Of a stretch of 64,000 nt of DNA, positions 60,972 through 64,000 are shown in pieces (within the stretch, counting starts at the first letter, position 1; the number at the start of each line of letters is the position of its first letter). Position numbers and translations under genes: made by a program. The stretch is from Micromonospora chaiyaphumensis (GTDB lineage: Bacteria > Actinomycetota > Actinomycetes > Mycobacteriales > Micromonosporaceae), in assembly GCF_900091435.1 (NCBI RefSeq), contig NZ_FMCS01000001.1, positions 1,115,512-1,179,511 of the forward strand, written 5' to 3'. The notes below the pieces were generated by a model that saw only the letters and a program-made list of their open reading frames with translations, ran no database searches and had not been told where the DNA came from.

Positions 60972-61658
60972 TCAGTTGACGTAGACGGCCGGGCTGCCGG
61001 TCCGGCTGGTGTCCCGCACCGGCGAGTACGTCGCCGAGAAGTACGCGGTGCCGAAGCAGAGGCTGGGCCCGGAGAACTTGGTCAGCACCTGGTTGGTGAA
61101 CGTGATCGAGTTGGTGGCGTTGGCCGCCGTGCCGGTGAGGCTGTTCGTGCCGGTCCGGTAGACGCAGGTGATCGGGCCGAGCAGGCTGTTCAGCACGACC
61201 GTGCTCTGGATCGGCGCGGCCGCCGTGCCGGAGATGGTGACGACGCCGGCGCTGGTGACCGACGTGGCGTACGGGAGGTTGTTGACGGTCACGCTCTGCA
61301 CCCCGGTCGTGCCGAACACGTTGGTGGTGCAGCTGGTGAAGGTCTGCGCGGTGAGGCTCTCGGTGGCGGTGCCCGGAGCGGTCGGGTTGCTCAGCACCGT
61401 GGCACTGAAGCTGGACGCGGCGCACTTCACGCCCGTGGTGCCGGTGGCCGAGGAGTAGAAGGTGGCGTTGGTGCCGGTCTTCAGGCTGGCCTGGACGACG
61501 TCGTTGACGGCGACGGCGGTGCCGCCGGGGGTCGGGTAGGTGAGCACGGCGCTGGCGAGCGACGAGGTGGGAGCGGCGACAGCGGGGGCGGCGCCGACGA
61601 CACCGGTCAGCAGCGCCAGGGCGGCGAGGCCCGCGCCGATTCGTCCGTACCTGGGCAT
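60972..61658 (-). CDS. Secreted protein of unknown function, Ser/Thr/Ala-rich
   Basis: 228 residues from the ATG at 61658 (GGAAGGAAG upstream). Signal peptide: hydrophobic IGAGLAALALLTGVVGAAP ending at AVAA. The mature part is rich in Thr/Ser/Ala/Val/Gly with four Cys (VKCAAS, TSCTT, ITCVY, SLCFG), which may form two disulfides. It looks like a beta-sandwich wall protein. Similar proteins are found beside DUF6230/DUF6114 genes in streptomycetes, as here. It is preceded by a hairpin-rich leader and a 32-codon ORF. Confidence 0.75.
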   Translation of the reverse strand: MPRYGRIGAGLAALALLTGVVGAAPAVAAPTSSLASAVLTYPTPGGTAVAVNDVVQASLKTGTNATFYSSATGTTGVKCAASSFSATVLSNPTAPGTATESLTAQTFTSCTTNVFGTTGVQSVTVNNLPYATSVTSAGVVTISGTAAAPIQSTVVLNSLLGPITCVYRTGTNSLTGTAANATNSITFTNQVLTKFSGPSLCFGTAYFSATYSPVRDTSRTGSPAVYVN

Positions 61659-61692
61659 GGTTCTTCCTTCCGGCGGTGGGACGGGGACGATC

Positions 61693-61761
61693 GGACCGCA
61701 CAAGCGGTCCCCGCCCGGCGGGGACGGCCGGGCGGCGGGCGCGACCGTCCGTGTCGGACGG
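61693..61761 (-). promoter_or_regulatory. Hairpin-rich leader of the secreted-protein gene
   Basis: Three small stem-loops in a row: GGACCGC-ACAA-GCGGTCC (61693-61710), CCCCGC-CCG-GCGGGG (about 61710-61724) and CCGTCCG-TGT-CGGACGG (61745-61761). They lie between the small ORF stop and the secreted-protein start. They could stabilise the mRNA or attenuate transcription. Confidence 0.4.
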
Positions 61762-61829
61762 ACGCGGTGGGGTGCCCGGCGGCGGCCCGTCGAGGGCCGG
61801 CCGGGGCGGTGGCGGAGCTGCCGCCGACG

Positions 61830-61928
61830 TCAGCGGGCGGGCCGGCGTGGCGCACCGCGGCGGAGCCGCGTCACCTGCGCCTTTCCGGTCTTGGGAGGGC
61901 ACGCGCGCTCGGTGATAATGACAGCCAT
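61830..61928 (-). CDS. Candidate 32-aa small ORF (leader peptide?)
   Basis: ATG at 61928 with AAGGAGGG 4-5 nt upstream, one of the best ribosome sites in the window; stop TGA at 61830. The peptide begins MAVIITERACPPKTGKAQV and is very basic at its end (RLRRGAPRRPAR). It lies 171 bp upstream of the secreted-protein gene in the same direction, with hairpins between. It may be a leader peptide that couples translation to expression of that gene, or a small basic protein. No homologue is known to me. Confidence 0.5.
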   Translation of the reverse strand: MAVIITERACPPKTGKAQVTRLRRGAPRRPAR

Positions 61929-61970
61929 CGAACCCTCCTTCGACGAGCCAGGGGTGACCATCTGGCGAGA

Positions 61971-61983
61971 TCACCATCGGTGA
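61971..61983. promoter_or_regulatory. TetR operator candidate
   Basis: TCACC-ATC-GGTGA, perfect 5-bp arms, 43 bp upstream of the small ORF and 79 bp upstream of the tetR start. It would allow one TetR dimer to control both directions. Confidence 0.4.
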
Positions 61984-62061
61984 CGGGGCGCCAACTCAGC
62001 GTGCAGATAGTTGTAAACCCCGGAGGGTCGTAAAGTCAATGCATCCAGGGAGGTCGATAAG

Positions 62062-62826
62062 TTGACCACGCAGCGCCGCCCGCAGCCGGCGCCGGTCCCA
62101 CTGCCCGGCGCGCGCCCCGGCCGCGACCCGGGCCGCGCCATCAAGCGCGGCCCGCGCCGGGTCTCCGCCGAGGTGGTGGCTGCCACCCAGCGCGACCGCC
62201 TCTTCGACGGGCTGGTCCAGGAGGTCGCGACGAGGGGCTACGACAACGCCCGCGTCAGCGACATCTGCCACGCCGCCGGGGTGACCCGGCCGGCCTTCTA
62301 CGCCCTCTTCACCGGCAAGGAGGACGCGTTCCTCGCCGCCTACCGGCACGGCATCGCCGTGGTGTCGCAGCTCATGGAGAGCGCCTACCGCGAGGCGGGA
62401 CCGGCCTGGCCGGACGCCGCCCGCGCCGCCCTGCGCACCCTGCTGGAGGTGCTCGCCAGCGTGCCGGCGTTCGCCCGGATGGCGCTGGTCGAGGTGGACG
62501 CGGCCGGCCCGGACGCCCGCCGGGAACGGGATGCCCTGCTGGGCAGCTTCCGCCGGTTCTTCGCCGACGCGGGCCCCGGCCCCGTCGAGGCCGGTGTGGA
62601 CCGGGACACGCTGGTGTCCACCGTTGTCGGCGGCCTCCACGCGACGATCCGCGCCCGGGTCGCGCGGGGCCGCGCGGAGGAGCTGCCCCAGCTGCTGCCG
62701 GTGCTCACCTACGCGGCCACCGCCCCGTTCCTCGGCACCGAGGGCGCGGTCCGGGCCACCCGGCCGATCCGACCGGACGACGGCCCGAGTGCCGCCGCTC
62801 CCTGCGCACCGACGGTCCACTCCTGA
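62062..62826 (+). CDS. TetR/AcrR-family transcriptional regulator
   Basis: 254 residues from the TTG at 62062, with AGGGAGG 8 nt upstream; no ATG is close. A basic, Pro-rich N-terminal tail (1-35) precedes the HTH: LFDGLVQEVATRGYDNARVS, DICHAAGVTRPAFYALF. The C-terminal ligand-binding domain (about 95-235) is helical, with RMALVEVDAAGPDARRERD. It lies between the secreted-protein gene and the DUF6230/DUF6114 genes, which it probably controls. Confidence 0.88.
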   Translation: MTTQRRPQPAPVPLPGARPGRDPGRAIKRGPRRVSAEVVAATQRDRLFDGLVQEVATRGYDNARVSDICHAAGVTRPAFYALFTGKEDAFLAAYRHGIAVVSQLMESAYREAGPAWPDAARAALRTLLEVLASVPAFARMALVEVDAAGPDARRERDALLGSFRRFFADAGPGPVEAGVDRDTLVSTVVGGLHATIRARVARGRAEELPQLLPVLTYAATAPFLGTEGAVRATRPIRPDDGPSAAAPCAPTVHS

Positions 62827-62840
62827 CCTGCGTCGCGGTC

Positions 62841-62859
62841 GAAAACCGCAGCGGTTTTT
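62841..62859 (+). terminator. Rho-independent terminator after tetR
   Basis: AAAACCG-CAG-CGGTTTT stem followed by T, one of the few classical U-tract terminators in the window; 15 nt after the tetR stop. Confidence 0.75.
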
Positions 62860-62908
62860 CACTTTGGCCGCAATTCGCAGATGCCGCCCAACTGGCTGCT
62901 ACAGGCTG

Positions 62909-62937
62909 TTGACCCGCCCTTTACCCAGCGGTAACTT
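62909..62937 (+). promoter_or_regulatory. Sigma-70-type promoter of the DUF6230/DUF6114 genes
   Basis: TTGACC (62909-62914), 17-bp spacer, TAACTT (62932-62937). Transcription would start near 62944, giving an 88-nt leader before the ATG at 63032. Confidence 0.6.
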
Positions 62938-63031
62938 CGGCTCTGCGCATTCAGCGCGAGAAATTTCTGCTAACCAATTCAGATCTCACTTCGCATCGTC
63001 GTCGATGAATTGATCTCGAAAAGGAGCCGCC

Positions 63032-63661
63032 ATGTCGGAGCAGATCTCACCGCACGAGCCCGAGCCGCCGCGCAGCGGCGTGCGCTGGCGCCGGTTCGCC
63101 CTCACCATGGGTACCGTCGTAGCGGGCGCGGCCGGCATGGTCGTGCTGACCGCGCAGGGCGTGCTCGGCGCGCAGTTCGCCATCTCGGGCATGCCGTTCA
63201 CGGTCACCGCCGACAAGCTCACCGGCACCGGGTTCGAGCAGTTCGCCACGCTCGACCAGATGATCCCCGACAGCCCCAACCAGGGCGACACCGGCGGGCA
63301 GGTCGTGGTGATCGTGTCGGCTATCGACAGGGCCGAGCTGACCAACCTGTGCCAGAGCATCAGCCTGGGCGGGATCAACCTGCGGATCACCGCGGGCGGC
63401 GCCGGAAAGCCGGTCACCGCCCGGACCCTCGTGGTCGACGGCGACGAGGTCGCCGGCAACGCCTCGTTCCGGAACATCAACGTCGGGCAGGACGCCAGCA
63501 CCGTCGACCAGGTGCCCGGCGTGCGCGGCAACCCGGGCGTCTTCGCGCAGCAGGCCGACACCGTGACCATCACCAACCTGCGGCAGAACAACTACGCCAC
63601 CACGGCCGCCGTCTTCACCCTGCCCAACCTTCACATGGCGTTCAGCTCCGACGGGTGCTGA
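63032..63661 (+). CDS. DUF6230-family exported protein
   Basis: 209 residues from the ATG at 63032 with AAGGAG 7 nt upstream. One N-terminal membrane helix or signal (ALTMGTVVAGAAGMVVLTAQG) follows a short basic cytoplasmic tail. The outer part (GAQFAISGMPFTVTADKLTGTGFEQF, shown in part) is beta-rich and ends HMAFSSDGC. These markers match DUF6230, a family seen mostly in Streptomyces and relatives next to DUF6114. Function unknown. Confidence 0.82.
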   Translation: MSEQISPHEPEPPRSGVRWRRFALTMGTVVAGAAGMVVLTAQGVLGAQFAISGMPFTVTADKLTGTGFEQFATLDQMIPDSPNQGDTGGQVVVIVSAIDRAELTNLCQSISLGGINLRITAGGAGKPVTARTLVVDGDEVAGNASFRNINVGQDASTVDQVPGVRGNPGVFAQQADTVTITNLRQNNYATTAAVFTLPNLHMAFSSDGC

Positions 63662-63662
63662 C

Positions 63663-64000
63663 ATGACCGCCGGACGACACGAGACGGCGGAGGCGGCGGA
63701 GGCGCCGCCGCCCGCCCGCCGCTGGCGCCAGTGGCGGCGGCGCCGCCCGTTCACCGCCGGGGTGCTGGTCGCGCTCGGCGGCGCGGAGATGCTCCTGACG
63801 CTGCGCGCCCCGCTCGGCGTGCTGCTGCACGTCGGGCCGCAGGGGCTGGCCGCGTACCTGGTGCCGGTCGTCCTGGTGCTGTGCGGCGTGCTGCTGATCG
63901 CCACGCCGCAGCAACGGGTCTTCTACGCGCTGCTCACCCTGGTGCTCGGCCTGGTCTCCTGGCTGACCTCGAACCTGGGCGGTTTCCTCGTCGGGATGCT
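63663..64000 (+). CDS. DUF6114-family membrane protein (cut by window end)
   Basis: 112 residues visible from the ATG at 63663, one nucleotide behind the DUF6230 stop. A basic start (ARRWRQWRRRRPF) and helices GVLVALGGAEMLLTL, YLVPVVLVLCGVLLI and YALLTLVLGLVSWLTSNLGG are those of DUF6114, a small four-helix membrane protein that always accompanies DUF6230. Probably a membrane partner of the exported protein. The 3' end lies outside the window. Confidence 0.85.
   Translation, partial: MTAGRHETAEAAEAPPPARRWRQWRRRRPFTAGVLVALGGAEMLLTLRAPLGVLLHVGPQGLAAYLVPVVLVLCGVLLIATPQQRVFYALLTLVLGLVSWLTSNLGGFLVGM

Larger units (their letters stand above)
61659..62061. other. 403-bp divergent regulatory stretch between secreted-protein and TetR genes
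   Basis: No large gene. On the minus strand it holds, from TetR outward, a palindrome (61971-61983), a small ORF with a strong ribosome site (61830-61928), and a row of hairpins leading into the secreted-protein gene. On the plus strand it holds the TetR ribosome site AGGGAGG (62047-62053). Confidence 0.6.

Overview
The window is high-GC DNA that reads as an actinomycete chromosome, most likely family Micromonosporaceae (Micromonospora-like). The reasons are extreme GC at third codon positions, frequent GTG/TTG starts, many apparently leaderless genes (a -10-like hexamer 6-7 nt before the start codon), an LpqY-SugABC importer, an AfsR/SARP-type regulator, two NgcEFG-type amino-sugar importers, and a DUF6230/DUF6114 pair. 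Taxonomy is inference from gene content. I saw no tRNA, rRNA, CRISPR array or biosynthetic gene cluster.

Layout. (1) 1-3827, minus: lpqY-sugA-sugB-sugC trehalose-type ABC importer, with the ATPase cut by the window edge. (2) 4070-8397: a two-domain VOC protein, a divergent RusA-like protein, a small hypothetical protein, an AMIN-like lipoprotein and a SARP regulator. (3) 8803-17764, minus: the most striking locus. It holds a 2874-residue RHS/YD-repeat protein whose last ~105 residues form a barnase-type RNase with all catalytic residues kept. A barstar-type inhibitor gene follows after one nucleotide, and then a perfect 14-bp hairpin terminator. (4) 17934-23838: trypsin-like protease, rhomboid protease, YkuD-type transpeptidase, DUF4184 membrane protein, HAD hydrolase, and a secreted beta-propeller-like protein. 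(5) 23876-32094: alpha-glucan block with an MGH1/GH63-like glycosidase divergent from a glycogen-debranching-type enzyme, a GT4 glucosyltransferase resembling mycobacterial Rv3032, and a membrane Ser/Thr kinase. (6) 32295-35274: YdjM-like membrane protein, a tnpB-only IS605-type element, and an amidohydrolase whose start lies right behind the element's right end. (7) 35281-42231: phosphotransferase, MFS/LysR pair, TfoX-N protein, lipoprotein, MobA-like nucleotidyltransferase, and a degenerate family-A DNA polymerase.

(8) 42295-53735: amino-sugar (GlcNAc/chitobiose) region. A minus operon rpiR-SIS-ngcE-ngcF-ngcG is divergent from a GlcNAc-kinase-like gene. A second, paralogous ngcEFG set lies 7 kb away. 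Neither set has its own ATPase. Between them lies a VOC-ArsR-SRPBCC operon with a perfect palindromic operator candidate. (9) 53908-60916: acyltransferase, methylmalonate/malonate-semialdehyde dehydrogenase with a class III aminotransferase (translationally coupled), and three uncharacterised genes. (10) 60972-64000: a secreted protein preceded by a 32-codon small ORF and a hairpin-rich leader, a TetR regulator, and DUF6230 and DUF6114 proteins (the last is cut by the window end).

Functionally, the window is dominated by sugar import and alpha-glucan handling (trehalose, GlcNAc/chitobiose, glycogen-like glucans) plus surface and secreted proteins. The RHS-barnase/barstar locus is an inter-bacterial competition or self-recognition module.
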